Shown here: positions 1 to 9,980 of the stretch, piece by piece
Position numbering within the stretch: position 1 is the stretch's first letter
Layout: each line of letters opens with the position of its first letter
Source of the DNA: Chrysophaeum taylorii
Lineage: Eukaryota; Sar; Pelagophyceae; Pelagomonadales; Pelagomonadaceae
Length of the DNA: 46,561 nucleotides
Reading direction: 5' to 3'
Assembly (NCBI GenBank): GCA_029834535.1
Contig: JAQMWT010000550.1
Span: 1-46,561 of the forward strand
The notes under the pieces: generated by a model
Databases searched by the model: none
The model's input: the letters and a program-made list of their open reading frames with translations, nothing else
What the model was told of the DNA's origin: nothing
Position numbers and translations under genes: made by a program

Positions 1-1975
1 ACAACCAACTCAACACTCCCCAGCACATATGCTCAAGATTTTTGGCGCTGAATGTTACCTCCTATTGGAGCCCCATGAACACCACAAGTGGGAACCGTGC
101 CGCCGCAAATATCTGTATCTCTTTGCGCCAACGCGCAAAACCCGCGTCTCCCACGCGTCGACCATCCGCTGACGTCGTCCTCAACCCTGAAAACGGACAA
201 ATTCGTGTTTCGTCAAGCTGCAATTCACTCATGTTTGCAGCATCCTCTCTGATCCTGAACTAGCTCCTCGCACACGCTCCTTCCGCGCCTTTCTCGCTCA
301 CACCCCACACCACTATCCAAGACCATGTCATTCAGAGGGGACAAGGACTCCTCATCCTCAGAGGGGCACTCCCCACCTCCTTCAGCTCCTTTCTTCGTCC
401 CCTACTCCGGCCTCTTCTCCCTCTTCTGACGCTCTCGCCGACGAATCTGGCTCTATGTCACCTTGCTTCCTTCTTACAAAGACCTTTTTGCACAAGATGA
501 CCATTCTTGTCCCAGGTTCAAACAGCCTAACACTCGCAAGGCCACTTCTATGAATATCCGAGCCCGGTTACAAGCGTCTACTATTGGTGCTTACAAAGCC
601 GCTGGTGGCAAGCTCGCCGATTTCCGCTGGGATCTTCGCCACCACTTTCACGTTCAGTCTCCCCTCTCCGCCCGTCATCGCCGTGGTGGTATCCTCTGGT
701 CTGCTATCTGCTCAGAGGGGAACATGCGTTGTTAGCTCGTCTTCTTCTCCCGTTGCGCACTGACTTACTTGCCCGCTACCCGCACGTCGATGGTTACTTC
801 GCCCACGCCAAGTGCGCATCCAGCATCCCAGCTGCAACCTTTTTAACTGCTGATGGTTCACCTGCGTGCCCTATTCCTCAGCCCCTTTTATCTGCGTTCA
901 CTGAACACGCTGCTGCCTTCGGCACTTCTTCCTTACAATATGCGCGTACCTGGCGCCGACCAGCTTTATTGATCACAACTCGTCCGAGTTTGGCGCTACT
1001 TGCATCTCTGGCTGACTTGGAGGAATACCTTCTGGTCTCTACAGGTTTATCACCCAGGTCTTACGTACCGACCCTACTATCCATATCCAACTGGAATCTG
1101 CCCCTACTACTCCTACTGACGCTGTTTCCGCTTATCGAAGTTGCGCACACTGCCTCGACCGCAACGTCGCTAAACTATAATTCACCAGCCATTGTTGGTC
1201 CTGACGAATATAAGTTCAAGAAGCGGACGTTTTCATTGGAGGAATAAAACTTAAATGCCTCCACGGTTTGTCGCCTGAAAACAGGCACGCCTCCTCAAGG
1301 CCATCGCCAAGGAACTCCACGACATTATCGCTTTGGCTGCTTCAAACTTTCGCACCCGACGGTGTCTCTCGTCCTATTGACAGCAAGATGGTGCTGAATA
1401 TTAAAACAGACTCTGCAGGCAAATACGTTAAGCACAAGGCTCGCCTCGTGCTACGTGGCTTCCTAGCATCTCTTGGCGCCGATTTCTTTGGTACCTTCAG
1501 CCCCGGCCACCATGACCGCAGGTACTACTAGCTATTGCAGCATACAAGCAATGCCTGTCTACCATGCAGACGTCCCGAACGCCTTCGTTCAGTCTGACAT
1601 CGATGCCAATGTCTATGTTCAGTTACCAGACGGCATCAAGCTTATCGACCCCGATGACGCTAAGTACAAGGCCGACGTCTGGCTGCTGAAGTCTTTATGG
1701 ACTTCGGCAATCACCATCCTTTTGGAACAAAGAGATAGACGGATTCTTCCGTAGCCTTGGCTACAAACGCCTGCATTCGGACTCTTGCCTATATGCTCAG
1801 TATCCGCACATGCTAAGTTCGTCGTATGCAGTCTGTCTGTAGACGACATTGTTATTGTGTCCAATGACGACCCTCTTCGTACAGAATTACAGGATGCCCT
1901 CCACAAACGGTATGCTGTAGAGCAGTTTGAACCTGTCCATACCCTCCTGGCATGCGTGTGTGTCGAACATCTGCC
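1..1975 (+). pseudogene. Ty1/copia pol fragment, inverted partner of Copia-1
   Basis: Broken copia-type polyprotein covering the integrase-RT linker and the N-terminal half of the reverse transcriptase, spread over several frames. Recognisable RT stretches are SRPIDSKMVLNIKTDSAG followed by KARLVLRGF (1370-1460, fingers) and HADVPNAFVQSDIDANVYVQ (1570-1625, first catalytic Asp region). SVDDIVIVS (1835-1860) fits the second catalytic Asp pair. It is the reverse complement of the minus-strand element at 2185-4140: position 1 pairs with about 4140. Frames are shifted by small indels relative to that partner, so neither copy is functional. The fragment starts before the window, so its 5' extent is unknown. 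Confidence 0.8.
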
Positions 1976-2184
1976 TAAGGCTTGCTGATCAGGTCTGCAG
2001 GCAACTTATGAACACCAGCTTGCCAAGGAGGGTGGCAAAGTGCGAATTGATAACAACTCTGTTTCAGAGCTGGGAGTGCCATCTTTATACTTGAAGGACG
2101 ATGACATAGGATATTTAAGCGGGGTCAGTTGCTGCAAGACTGGGTGATCAGCAAGTTCATCAACGGCTTGCACATCCAGAAATG
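1976..2184. other. Junction/spacer between the two inverted copia copies
   Basis: Centre of the inverted repeat. From 2000 the plus strand still reads as the downstream copia RT (QATYEHQLAKEGG, then LKDDDIGYL near 2100) and runs out near 2150. The minus-strand copy ends in RT sequence near 2160-2190. The exact join between the two opposite copies lies about 2110-2190. No LTR, TSD or other gene is visible here, so the head-to-head arrangement probably arose by rearrangement rather than by two clean insertions. Confidence 0.5.
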
Positions 2185-3584
2185 GAGCCGTCAGATGTGC
2201 GACACACACGCATGCCTAGGAGGGTATGGACAGGTTCAAACTGCTCTACAGCATACCGTTTGTGGAGGGCATCCTGTAATTCAGTACGAAGAGGGTCGTC
2301 ATTGGACACAATAACAATGTCGTCTACAGACAGACTGCATACGACGAACTTAGCATGTGCGGATACTCGAGCATATAGGCAAGAGTCCGAATGCAGGCGT
2401 TTGTAGAGGCTACGGAAGAAGCCGTCTATCTCTTCCAAAGGGATGGTGATTGCCGAAGTCCATAAAGTGACTTCAGCAGTTTCGGTAGACGTCGGCCCTT
2501 GTACTTAGCGTCATCGGGGTCGATAAGCTTGCCGTCTGGTAACTGAACATAGACATTGGCATCGATGTCAGACTGAACGAAGGCGTTCGGGACGTCTGCA
2601 TGGTAGACAGGCAATTGCTTGTATGCTGCAATAGCTAGTAGTACCCGCGGTCATTGTGGCCATGGGGCTGAAGGTACCAAGAAATCGGCGCAAAGATGCT
2701 AGGAAGCCACGTAGCACGAGGCGAGCCTTGTGCTAACGTATTGCCTGCAGAGTCTGTTTTAATCTTCAGCACCATCTTGCTGTCAATAGGACGAGAACAC
2801 CGTCGGGTAGGAAAGTTTGAAGCAGCCAAAGCGGATAATGTCGTGGAGTGGCGATGGCCTTGAGGTAGGCGTGCCTGTTTTCAGGCGACAAACCGTGGAG
2901 GCACTTAAGTTTATATTCGTCAATGGAAACGTCCGCTTCTTGGACCTTATATTCGTCAGGACCAACAGTGGCTGGTGAATTATAGTTTAGCGACGTTGCG
3001 GTCGAGGCAGTGTGCGCAACTTCGGGATAAGCGGAAACAGCGTCAGTAGGAGTGGGGGAGGCAGATTCCAGTTGGATATGGATAGTAGGGTCGGTACGTA
3101 AGACCTGGGTGATAAACTCTGTAGAGACCAGAAGGTATTCCTCCAAGTCAGCCAGAGATGCAGAAGTAGCGCCAAACTCGGATGAGTTGTGATCAATAAA
3201 GCTGGTCGGCGCCAGGTACGTAAGTGCATATTGTAGGGAGAGTGCCGAAGGCAGCAGCGTGTTCAGTGAACGCAGATAAAGGGGCTGAGGAAGGGCACGT
3301 AGGTGAACCATCAGCAGTTAAAAAGGTTGCAGCTGGGATGCTGGATGCGCACTTGGCGTGGGCGAAGTAACGGGTAGCGGGCAAGTAAGTCAGTGCGCAA
3401 CGGGAGAAGAAGACGAGCTAACAACGCATGTTCCCCTCTGAGCAGATAGCAGACCAGAGGATACCACCACGGAGATGAGGGGCGGAGGGCGGGAGACTTG
3501 AACGTAAGAAAGTGGTGGCGAAGATCCCAGCGGAAATCGGCGAGCTTGCCACCAGCGGCTTTGTAAGCACCGGATAGTTTTCAT
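2160..3584 (-). pseudogene. Copia-1 reverse transcriptase (N-terminal half), frameshifted
   Basis: Minus-strand partner of the plus-strand fragment at 1-1975. It reads the linker (NYNSPATVGPDEYKVQEADV, about 2990-2930), the RT fingers (SRPIDSKMVLKIKTDSAG, about 2790-2740), HADVPNAFVQSDIDANVYVQ with the first catalytic Asp (about 2605-2550) and LSVDDIVIVSNDDPL with the Asp pair (about 2330-2290). The frame changes several times. The RT ends at the inverted-repeat junction before any RNase H. Confidence 0.75.
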
Positions 3585-4205
3585 ATAAGTGGCCTTGCGA
3601 GTGTTAGGCTGCTTGGAACCTGGGACAAGAATGAGGTCATCTTGTGCAAAAAGGTCTTTGTAGAAGGAAGCAAGGGCGGCGGTGACATAGAGCCAGATTC
3701 GTCGGCGAGAGCGTCAGAAGAGGGAGAAGAGGCCGGAGTAGGGGACGAAGAAGGAGGAGCTGAAGGAGGTGGGGAGTGCCCCTCTGAGGATGAGGTCCTT
3801 GTCCCCCTCTGAATGACATGGTCTTGGATAGTGGTGTGGGGTGTGAGCGAAAAGGCGCGGAAGGAGCGTGTGGAGGAGGGATTCAGGATCAGGAGTAGGA
3901 TGCTGCAACATGTAGAATTTTTGCAGCTTGGACGAAACACGAATTTGTCCGTTTTCAGGGTTGAGGACGACGTCAGCGAGATGGACGCGTGGGGAGACGA
4001 GCGGGTTTGCGCGTTGGCGCAACAGAGATACAGATATTTGCGGCGGCACGGTTCCCCTGTGGTGTTCATGGGGCTCCAATAGGTAACATTCAGCGCCAAA
4101 ATCTTGAGCATATCGTGTTGGGGAGTGCTGAGTTGGTTGTAGAGTAGCTGTTGCGGACTCAGAATAGCATGATGAATGCGCTCGAGCGTGGCGTTCGGGA
4201 GAAGG

Positions 4206-5006
4206 TTATAGCTTTGAGCGGTGTGTATCACCGCCCATGAACATGATAGCGGGTTCCACGATCTTGGCGCCACGATAGTGAGCATTAAGGAGAGAACGAA
4301 GGCGAGATGAGGCGGAGGCGATGAAACCGATGGCAGACTCAACTTCAAAGTTAAAGTGGTGCATGTACGGCGGGAAGGCAATGAGTTGAATGCCCTTATC
4401 GACGCGGTACGGGGAGGTAATGTGCTGGCTAAAGTAAGGCTTGAATGCATCGGAGTAGAGGGTGCGCATGTGCACGTTGAGTTGTACGACAGAAGTCATA
4501 CACAAAATCCAGAGCTTGAGTGAACTCCGTGGCGTTGGTGGTGCGTGTAAAGTACACCAAGAGAAATTTCGAAATGAGTTCCTTGAAGACGATGATATGT
4601 GTGAAGCCTCCCCATTCGGATGGGATGGTCACATAGCCGCCGTCGCACGCCCAGACTTCGCCGGCTTTGTGAGTTTGCTCAAAGGAGGGCTTGGTCGCAT
4701 TGAAATGCTTGTGCGGGTGGCGCTTGTTGTGTGCGATGCAGTCGGTGCATAAGTCGCGATATGGTATGTCAGAAGCAGAGAATCCAGGGCGAGCAAGTAC
4801 GTTGGGGGCCTTGGCAGCGACGTTGTCGGGCAGTGATGCACCCGGTGAAGGCGATTAGCACGCTCTTTGGCATTCATATATTCGGTGGATCCGTGTGCGA
4901 GGGACTTACGAGTGAATGAGCGGGGAATGTGCCGTTTGCGCCGAACATCGAACTTGAGTTCGGTGTCTAAGGCAGGGGAAGGCGGTGCGTCGTCATCCTG
5001 GTGCAC
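4206..5006 (-). pseudogene. Copia-1 integrase, frameshifted
   Basis: DDE-type integrase read across three frames. The zinc-binding region has NRLHRVHH followed by CTDCIAHNKRHPHKH (4790-4695). The core shows EVWACDGGYV (first Asp, about 4640), GGFTHIIVFKELISKFLLVYF, YSDAFKPYF (second Asp, about 4450) and FEVESAIGFIASASSRLRSLL (Glu, about 4340). Spacing is as expected for the copia core. At least two frame changes separate the motifs, so no integrase can be made from this copy. Confidence 0.75.
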
Positions 5007-5401
5007 AGCAGGGTCACTTGGAGGTGCATCCTCATTATCACGAGTAGCGAGTATCTTCGTAGGACGAAGATATATAGTTTAACGATTTCGGTCAAGCAGT
5101 TGCTGGAAATAGCATCATAAAGTTGTGCCAAAGACAAGGTATCTGTGCTGCACGCGGTGGAGGCTTGGTCAACGGTCATGAAATTGGATACATAGGATTT
5201 CTTCGTCACGGCAGCAGTATGTTGGAAGGTAGGGTCCAACATAGGGGATTTAATATCGGCGACGATGAGCGAAAGGTGCTTGTACAGAGTGCTGTACGTA
5301 CCGGCAGGCAGAGCATTGCTGAGCATGTCACAGCAAAGGTCGTGGCGTAGAGACAAGAGGAAAGATTCCTGTTGTTTGGTGTGGTTGTTAGCACGAATCA
5401 A
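4967..5401 (-). pseudogene. Copia-1 segment between gag and integrase (possible protease remnant)
   Basis: Open frame of about 144 codons shifted -1 from gag. In copia elements this position holds the aspartic protease with a D-S/T-G-A motif. The nearest thing seen is TVDQASTACS near 5165, where the Gly is missing. I therefore cannot confirm a protease. The early part (LSLRHDLCCDMLSNALPAG) may still be Gag. An alternative is that protease is simply too decayed to see. Confidence 0.3.
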
Positions 5402-7326
5402 CTCCGGTCGAGTGGGGTGGGAGCAGTAACAACAGTATGGTGTTGTGGCTCCACGTAGTTTAACGACTTTTCGGTCGAGGGTAGATGAACGTCTACATCA
5501 TAGATGATGTCTTCTGCAAACATGAGTTGTTCGTTTAGACGAAGTAAACTACTGTTGTCCTCCGTATATGTCGACGACAGAATGTCAGCTGATTGTAATA
5601 GAGTCTCAAATAACTTGATATTCTGTTGTAGCTGAGCCGTGGTATCATCATCTGTCACATGCTTCGTAAGTTCACCACACTGTTCTCGCAGGGTGTTTAA
5701 GGTGTGGTTTGTTCGATCTAATAATTTCATGTTAGACCGAGAGGACCTGTCAAAAGTGCGGGGGTAAATTGGACGGTCATGGGACTGTCCGGCAGTTTTC
5801 TTGGTGACGTAAGAATCACCAGGACGATAATACGATAAATCGCTGCGAGAGAAAGGCTGGCGAGCATCATTAGAGTTACGCAAGCGTCTAGCATTAAACG
5901 TGGAAGATGTACCAGGTTGGGACGAAGTGATGAAGGCGAGTGTGTTAGCAGTTTGAGTCAGACTTTTGTCTGATGAGTCCAAAGTATGTGTAAGTAGTAA
6001 CTTTGGCTTTGGTTGAGATGATAAACCTTCGACATAGGGTTGCCAAGAAACAGGGCGTTCTAAGCGTCTTTTGTTCGACCCATTTGATACGACATTGTAA
6101 AGGTCTAATGCGTATTCTAAAATGTAGCTAGGGTTGGTAGGGTGACACAATCGTTCAGCTTCTGGCACAGGTCGAGATGAAGATCGGGTTTCGTACATAT
6201 AACACCAATCTACCCAACCACGATCGTAACGGTTGTTGCTGGTATTATCGGCATAATGCCGATGTATCTCTTCATAGATTTTCATGCAAAGAGTGCCAAA
6301 GTCGAATTGAAGGTCAGTCTCTTCCTGGTTAAGTTGGTAAGAGATTTGCCTAAATGCTAGGACATCGTCACGGCTGTTGCTGGTATTATCGGCATAATGC
6401 CGATGTATCTCTTCATAGATTTTTCTGCAAAGAGTGCCAAAGTCGAATTGAAGGTCAGTCTCTTCCTGGTTAAGTTGGTAAGAGATTTGCCTAAATGCTA
6501 GGACAGCTTCGATAAATACATGGACATACCAGTTAGGATTATAAACAACAGAGTTAAATTGCTGTTTCAAATAGGACACATCAGTAGTCGTAACAGACTC
6601 GTAGTGACTAAAGGCGATGAGCATAATGGCTCGAGCCTTGTTGGGTAAATAACTTTTGTTATATACCTCATTGATGGCGGGCCAGGCCGCAAGTGCTGGT
6701 TTTCCAACACTTTCAAGATTGAAGTAAGTATGCAAGAATGTAGCATACGTGTTCTGATAAGTGTGCCAGTCAGCAGCAGTTAACGAAAACATGGTAACAA
6801 GGGCACGAACACGGGTGTCGAAAGCTAATGCCTTCGGGTGCGCGCGATTTAAGATTCGTTCCTCTTCTAAGAAACGGGCATTGATTTCAGGACGTAATGC
6901 CTTGACTTCATAGTCGTAACAGACAGTAGCTAGCTGAGCTACTTCTGCATCAGGTAAGTTGGGGAAAGCTTCGTTGGTGAAATGCCATTCCTGATACTCA
7001 GGGGGCAATTCATCAACAGCTAAACGGAGATCAGCAGCCCTATCGGTCTTCCATTCCAGGAAAACGCGATCGAGAATTTGATTCCGGAGGATCTCGTAGT
7101 CCTTGCATGACCGAGTATATGCTTCGTACGAGTCGTACTCGAGGAAGGCATCGGCATGACTGGACCGTAACAATTGCTTAATATGCTTGATTTGCAAGGA
7201 TACCTTGCGAGTCTGAAGCTGAAATCGATTTCCAACGTTAAGAAACTCAACTACAGGAGCTTCGAGCTTCAATATATCCGCACCTGTGATCGCCTTGGGT
7301 GCGGCTCGTGCTGCGTGTTCTGCCAT
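5398..7326 (-). CDS. Copia-1 Gag-like protein (about 642 aa, intact reading frame)
   Basis: Long open frame at the 5' end of Copia-1. The first in-frame ATG is at 7326 (MAEHAARAAPKAITG). The open frame reaches back to 7416 only through a GTG. The N-terminal 400 residues are rich in helix-forming residues, as expected of a retrotransposon capsid, but no zinc knuckle (CX2CX4HX4C) is present. The C-terminal part is Ser/Thr/Asp-rich and low complexity. Its place directly upstream of a copia integrase-RT is the main reason for the Gag call. It holds an in-frame 47-residue duplication (6223-6504). The stop at 5398 overlaps the next frame, which is shifted by -1. Confidence 0.6.
   Translation of the reverse strand: MAEHAARAAPKAITGADILKLEAPVVEFLNVGNRFQLQTRKVSLQIKHIKQLLRSSHADAFLEYDSYEAYTRSCKDYEILRNQILDRVFLEWKTDRAADLRLAVDELPPEYQEWHFTNEAFPNLPDAEVAQLATVCYDYEVKALRPEINARFLEEERILNRAHPKALAFDTRVRALVTMFSLTAADWHTYQNTYATFLHTYFNLESVGKPALAAWPAINEVYNKSYLPNKARAIMLIAFSHYESVTTTDVSYLKQQFNSVVYNPNWYVHVFIEAVLAFRQISYQLNQEETDLQFDFGTLCRKIYEEIHRHYADNTSNSRDDVLAFRQISYQLNQEETDLQFDFGTLCMKIYEEIHRHYADNTSNNRYDRGWVDWCYMYETRSSSRPVPEAERLCHPTNPSYILEYALDLYNVVSNGSNKRRLERPVSWQPYVEGLSSQPKPKLLLTHTLDSSDKSLTQTANTLAFITSSQPGTSSTFNARRLRNSNDARQPFSRSDLSYYRPGDSYVTKKTAGQSHDRPIYPRTFDRSSRSNMKLLDRTNHTLNTLREQCGELTKHVTDDDTTAQLQQNIKLFETLLQSADILSSTYTEDNSSLLRLNEQLMFAEDIIYDVDVHLPSTEKSLNYVEPQHHTVVTAPTPLDRS
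6223..6504 (-). repeat. Tandem 141-bp duplication inside Copia-1 gag
   Basis: Two adjacent 141-bp copies (6504-6364 and 6363-6223 in coding direction). Each encodes 47 residues starting VLAFRQISYQLNQEE and ending near YADNTSN. The copies differ at only a few residues (for example TLCRK versus TLCMK), so the duplication is recent, and it keeps the frame. Confidence 0.9.
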
Positions 7327-7420
7327 AGCAGTTGACGGGGAACCTGTGGGTTCAGTCACGCAGTTGACACTGTCTATACATTCTAAGGGGGTCTGTCTAT
7401 CGGTGTCTATGTACACTCAT

Positions 7421-8649
7421 CGTTTTCGATGGAAAGATGTGTCTATATGACGACTGTGCAAGCTGTGAGTCCAGAGTAGTGTCGCCAAGCGTAGTCACTC
7501 AGGCAGCTGGTTAGTTTTGGTGCTCTCAAGGAGCTTGTTAAGTGCATTGCCATGGAATGTACGAGTGGACGTACCCAAAATATTCCACAACATGTGTGCA
7601 AGAGTACAGGTTCGCCAATTACACACATATTAACATTGACATGACAATACGATACTATGAACAGGTGCACACAAGGTTACACGATCACGTGTGCAAAAAA
7701 GCATTATATACAGGCCAATGGTAATGACGTTGTATTTACAAGTGTGTTTGCGTGTCGAGGCTGAGCCGGCGCGGTAACGGCCCAATACCCACAGGTTACG
7801 TGCACGTTTTAACACATGGTTTCTCAGGGACCCGCCTGGGCCCATAACATGCAGAGCATTTTGCAAGCAGTGGTAAGTCACCTGGGAAACCATCCCGTCT
7901 CATCATGAACGTCTGGAAGTATTTAATTCGGGAAATGAAACGGTATGTTCCCTATATCCTCAGAACACGACAGGCGGCATCTAGAACTACACGAGAAAGG
8001 TTAAGTGTATAGTGCACCTCGGGACGCGCTAGACCATGATGATGAGCGTAGGCACAAATCAGAGGACTATTTGATTGTGTAGAAAGGAAGAAGAAGGGTA
8101 AGGAAGAGATCACGCTCTCAACGGACGGATAAGGGTAAGAGGCAGCAGATTTCTCTGCATAAAGAAGAAACGGTACATAACGGGATCAATTAAAGGTAAA
8201 CGGCCGTGCTTTAATAAAATAACCTTGTCATAACGATCAGCCTAACGCCGCCAGGCGTCTACTCCTTTCAACTCGACTAATCTCAACCATAAAACATTTC
8301 ACGAGTCTTCGGATTGAAGCTCGTGGGCAGTTTGAAGGTTGATCGACAGGAAGGAAGCGCTCCTCAACCCGCTCGGCACCCTCGAGACGGCGAGGGCACA
8401 GTCGAAGCAGGGCAAGAAGCCAGTGCGCATAATCCTTTCCTGCCTCAGTCGCAATCACCAGCAGCGCACCTCGCCCCCCCCTTTCTAAATACTAAACGGA
8501 TCACAAGAAACGAGAAACTCAATGAGCGTCTCTCTGTACGTCGGTCGCTCTGTCTCTCTCTCTGTCCCCTTAACGTGTTCTTCCGTATCCTGTTGGTGGA
8601 ATCAACAGCTACGAATCGAATAATCCGACGACCGTCCGACGACCGTCCG
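7421..8649. other. No gene recognised
   Basis: About 1.2 kb upstream of Copia-1 gag and left of element X1. It should contain the 5' untranslated region and LTR of Copia-1 if these survive, but without a second LTR to compare I cannot place them. A short CT-rich run lies at 8545-8575. The small open frames on both strands have no recognisable motif. Confidence 0.5.
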
Positions 8650-8663
8650 GCCACTATAGAATT

Positions 8664-8748
8664 TATTAAGGGATCGGTCAAGTTTGGTCAACAAATTTGG
8701 TCAATTTCTTTCAAATTTGCTCGATTTTGGTGTATATTTAAGGAAAAA
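8664..8748 (+). repeat. X1 left-end motif cluster
   Basis: CAAGTTTGGTCAACAAATTTGG followed by further AAATTTG and GGTCAA units matches 43275-43200 of X2 in reverse complement. The sequence is cut at 8748/8749 by Z. The next X base is 18457: X2 reads through the same point without interruption. Confidence 0.75.
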
Positions 8749-8756
8749 CAAGTGCA

Positions 8757-9090
8757 GGCCAGTAAGTTTACCTAGTCCCAATCTCTAACCCCAGTAAGTT
8801 CACCTGGTCCCAGTAAGTTCACCTGGTCAGTAAGTTCACCTAGTCCAAATCTCTTAAGTTCGGCGCAAACCCACTCGTGCTCACACCCACTCCTTCGAGC
8901 TCGTCGCTCTCGCCTCCGCCAATCTAAGCTGCTTTGATCCGCACACGCCGCTAATCTTTGAGTTTACTCTAAAACCCCCAGTAAGCTCACCTGGTCCCAG
9001 TAAGTTCACCTGGTCACTATAGTCACCTAGTCCCAATCTCAAACCCCAGTAAGTTCACCTGGCCCCAGTAAGTTCACGTACAGTGCGCGT
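8757..9090. repeat. Array of CCAGTAAGTTCACCTGG units at the 3' end of Z
   Basis: About nine units of a 17-19 bp repeat (CCAGTAAGTTCACCTGGTC and variants with CTAGTCC) in two blocks (8757-8850 and 8980-9085), separated by about 130 bp that are also conserved in B and C. Each unit begins CCAG and ends CTGG, so it can form a small hairpin. Helitrons carry one hairpin near the 3' end. Here the motif is reiterated. Confidence 0.8.
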
Positions 9091-9670
9091 GTAGACGCCG
9101 GGAGGGGGCTTATCGGTATTGCGCAGCACGTGTGGGGTAGGGTGGAGTCGTCGACTCAGAAGAGCATATCATCGGGGCTGCCGATCGACAGAGAGCCACG
9201 TAGAGCTGGACGTGGCAGAAGACGGGCTTGTGGGCAAGAGGACGCCGACCTCGCGGGGCGTCTGGCCCTGGCTCTTGTTGATCGTTTGGCGTAGGCGGGC
9301 CTTATGGGATACAGGTTGGAGAAGCCTTGGTGACACGACACGATCGATGATGTATCGGGTGCCGTTGCAGTGGCCGTACGACGGGTCGAGGTTGCGACGA
9401 CTTTAAGCTCGAGATCAAAGTCAGCATGCCGTTGGTTGTCAGGGAGTTGAAAACTCGACTGTAAAGAGCGAGGCGTCGTCTTCCGACCCAACCTAGTCGG
9501 CCGAAAAGAACTCCGACGCCTCGTCTCCGGCAAAAAAAGGCCGCGGTCATGCGCGCGTTGTCAGCATCGACAACATCGTTTCGACGGGGCGTGAGAATGG
9601 CGCGCTGAAAGAGCCGCCGCGGGTCGTGGAAATAGTCTGCGAGGTCGCCGTAGACGGCTTGGAGGATCAA
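9091..9670 (-). pseudogene. Pif1-like (Helitron-type) helicase, C-terminal remnant in Z
   Basis: Minus-strand frames read VYGDLADYFHDPRRLFQRAI and LTPRRNDVVDADNARM, which match the 'RAILTPRN..VD..N' segment of Helitron helicases. Further on come the equivalents of LDP...CNGTR, KSQGQT (motif VI region) and QLYVAL, better preserved in copy C. The ATP-binding motifs I-III that should precede are absent: the sequence begins about 40 bp from the border with RT-derived sequence. Several frame changes occur, so this is a non-functional remnant. Such helicases unwind DNA during rolling-circle transposition. Confidence 0.75.
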
Positions 9671-9714
9671 TGCTTGGCTCGCGGGCCTACCCGATCCTTA
9701 CCCTGAATCGGGGG

Positions 9715-9920
9715 ACGTGCGTACGACCTACGGGCGGGGCCCGTCCTCTCTAAGCCTGCCCCACGACTCGGCGATGACCCCGAGTAGGTCCCGCGTACTT
9801 ATCTCCGCCCGTCAGGCACATCCCTCCTACCCCACAAACCCACCCACATCCTTCATGCTCCCCACACACACCCCCCTCTTAGCAGTCGACATTTAAAGAC
9901 AAACGACTATAGACAAACAT
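9715..9920 (+). pseudogene. Scrap of the RT element's 3' end
   Basis: Closely matches 18185-18435: the last codons of the RT-endonuclease frame (YDL.AGPVL then APRLGDDP) and the 3' untranslated region (TCTCCGCCCGTCAGGCACAT, the C-rich block, TCTTAGCAGTCGACAT) up to AGACAAACAT. It abuts the helicase remnant on its left. The next RT unit starts immediately to its right, giving a head-to-tail order. Confidence 0.85.
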
Positions 9921-9980
9921 GATGTGAGCTCAGTGTGCACGTCGACACGGGTTGTCATAGCTGACGCAAGTCCCGCCACC

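Larger units (their letters stand above)
1..4140. repeat. Long inverted repeat (arms 1-1975 and about 2185-4140)
   Basis: The first 60 bases match the reverse complement of 4081-4140 with a few substitutions and small indels. Matching continues inward through the same protein segments on opposite strands (for example NYNSPA..VGPDEYK, DSKMVL.IKTDSAG, HADVPNAFVQSDIDANVYVQ). Arms are about 1.95 kb and the loop about 0.2 kb. Arm 1 may extend left of the window, since the minus-strand element continues to 7420. Confidence 0.85.
2160..7420 (-). mobile_element. Copia-1: Ty1/copia retrotransposon, 3'-truncated and decayed
   Basis: On the minus strand the order is gag (7326-5398), a short frame that could hold protease (5401-4967), the integrase zinc-binding region and core (5006-4206), a linker (to about 3580) and reverse transcriptase (about 3311-2160). 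Integrase before RT is the diagnostic Ty1/copia order. RNase H and the 3' LTR are missing because the element stops at the inverted-repeat junction. No 5' LTR or primer-binding site could be identified upstream of gag. The RT sequence is clearly different from the Copia-2/3/4 family further right, so this is a separate lineage. Confidence 0.8.

Noticed and set aside
8237..8775. Small open frames on both strands between Copia-1 and X1
   Set aside because: No motif or start context, and the plus-strand frame runs into the X1 array and the Z border.
9091..9670. Twin-priming inversion as the source of the antisense helicase block
   Set aside because: Twin priming gives varying inversion borders. 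Here both borders of the helicase block are the same in three copies, and there are no TSDs.
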